Of a DNA stretch of 5,180 bases, positions 4,660 through 5,180 are shown in pieces; the stretch's first letter is position 1, and the number at the start of each line of letters is the position of its first letter. Origin of the DNA: a bacterium HR32 (GTDB lineage Bacteria; Sysuimicrobiota; Sysuimicrobiia; Sysuimicrobiales; Sysuimicrobiaceae); the NCBI GenBank assembly GCA_002898935.1, contig BEII01000159.1:1-5180 (forward strand), in the 5' to 3' direction. The notes beneath the pieces were generated by a model. The model searched no databases and was not told the DNA's origin. It saw only the letters and a list, made by a program, of their open reading frames with translations. The position numbers were made by a program, and so were the translations under genes.

Positions 4660-5180
4660 CTACAGGTCCTGCCACAGGGCCGTGCTGAGGTAGCGGTCGC
4701 CACCGTCCGGACCGAGGGCCACCACCAGCCCCTCCTCCAGGTCCCGCGCCACTTCCAACGCTGCCCACACCGCGGCCCCGGTGGAAGCGCCCACGAACAT
4801 GCCTTCCTCCCGCGCCAGGCGGCGCGCCATGGCGTAGGCGGCCTCGGTGCTGACCCCGAGCTTGCGGTGGTGCACCGTCGGGTCGTAAATCCCCGGCCGG
4901 ATGGAGGTGGCGATGTGCTTCAGTCCCTCGATCCCGTGCAGCGGGTCGTCGGGCTCCACCGCCACCACTTCCACCTCCGGGCTGAACGCCCTGGGCCGCC
5001 TGCCCACTCCCACCACCGTACCCGTGGTCCCCAAGGTGCCCACGAAGTGGGTGATCCGGCCCTCGGTCTGCGCCAGGATCTCGGGACCCGTGGTGTCGTA
5101 GTGGGCACGCCAGTTGGACGGGTTGTTGTACTGGTCCGGCTTGTAGTACCGGTCGGGGTCCTCCGCCTGGATCTGCCGCG
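4660..5180 (-). CDS. cysM: CysM-type cysteine synthase, PLP-dependent (C-terminal part only)
   Basis: The last 172 residues of a fold-type II PLP enzyme are present (first full codon at 5178). Roughly the first 130-150 residues, including the PLP-binding lysine, lie outside the window. It joins sulfide or a carrier thiocarboxylate to an activated serine to give cysteine. Visible features are DQYNNPSNW (fragment residues 15-23), TTGPEI (29-34), the PLP-phosphate loop FVGTLGTTGTVVG (45-57), PLHGIEGLKHI (79-89), GASTGAA (130-136) and the C-terminal GPDGGDRYLST (156-166), whose last residues face the pyridine nitrogen in this family. The GTLGTTG loop and the middle region resemble M. tuberculosis CysM, which uses O-phosphoserine. 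The Lys of GLKHI aligns by eye with its phosphate-binding Arg220, so O-phosphoserine use is plausible. mec follows after 67 bases. A generic O-acetylserine sulfhydrylase is the alternative. Confidence 0.93.
   Translation of the reverse strand, partial: RQIQAEDPDRYYKPDQYNNPSNWRAHYDTTGPEILAQTEGRITHFVGTLGTTGTVVGVGRRPRAFSPEVEVVAVEPDDPLHGIEGLKHIATSIRPGIYDPTVHHRKLGVSTEAAYAMARRLAREEGMFVGASTGAAVWAALEVARDLEEGLVVALGPDGGDRYLSTALWQDL

Overview
The window is about 70% GC, densely packed, and every gene I can support is on the minus strand, so genes run from high to low coordinates. It looks like a chromosomal piece of a high-GC bacterium. A SigR/RsrA-type redox sigma/anti-sigma pair and a cysM-mec cysteine module are best known from Actinobacteria, but both also occur elsewhere. 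I cannot assign a phylum. No mobile element, tRNA, rRNA or CRISPR array is visible, and no gene-free stretch exceeds about 130 bases.

In transcription order, the first block (5180 to 3736) is a sulfur-assimilation cassette. It holds the C-terminal half of a CysM-type PLP cysteine synthase, a JAMM/MPN metalloprotease of the Mec type (which releases cysteine from a sulfur-carrier protein), and an Rrf2-family regulator with three cysteines at Fe-S-ligand positions. mec and rrf2 overlap by ATGA. The small carrier protein (CysO/ThiS-like) that this route needs is not in the window.

The second block (about 3763 to 1) begins with a good sigma-70-like promoter whose -10 box TATAAT overlaps the rrf2 stop codon. 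A structured leader follows, then an ECF sigma factor, its zinc-binding (ZAS) anti-sigma factor, a short Ppx/GppA phosphatase, a HlyD/MacA-like efflux adaptor and the start of a MacB/LolD-like ABC ATPase that runs off the left edge. The genes overlap or sit 10 to 60 bases apart, which indicates one operon.

The anti-sigma factor keeps the RsrA cysteine/histidine pattern at a constant offset of five residues, including the pair that forms the redox-switch disulfide. The simplest reading is a thiol-stress island: a disulfide-sensing sigma/anti-sigma switch next to a cysteine pathway that resists oxidative conditions, with a polyphosphate/ppGpp-type phosphatase and an efflux pump on the sigma-factor transcript. 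The gene families are seen in the sequence; the functional link between the two blocks is inferred.
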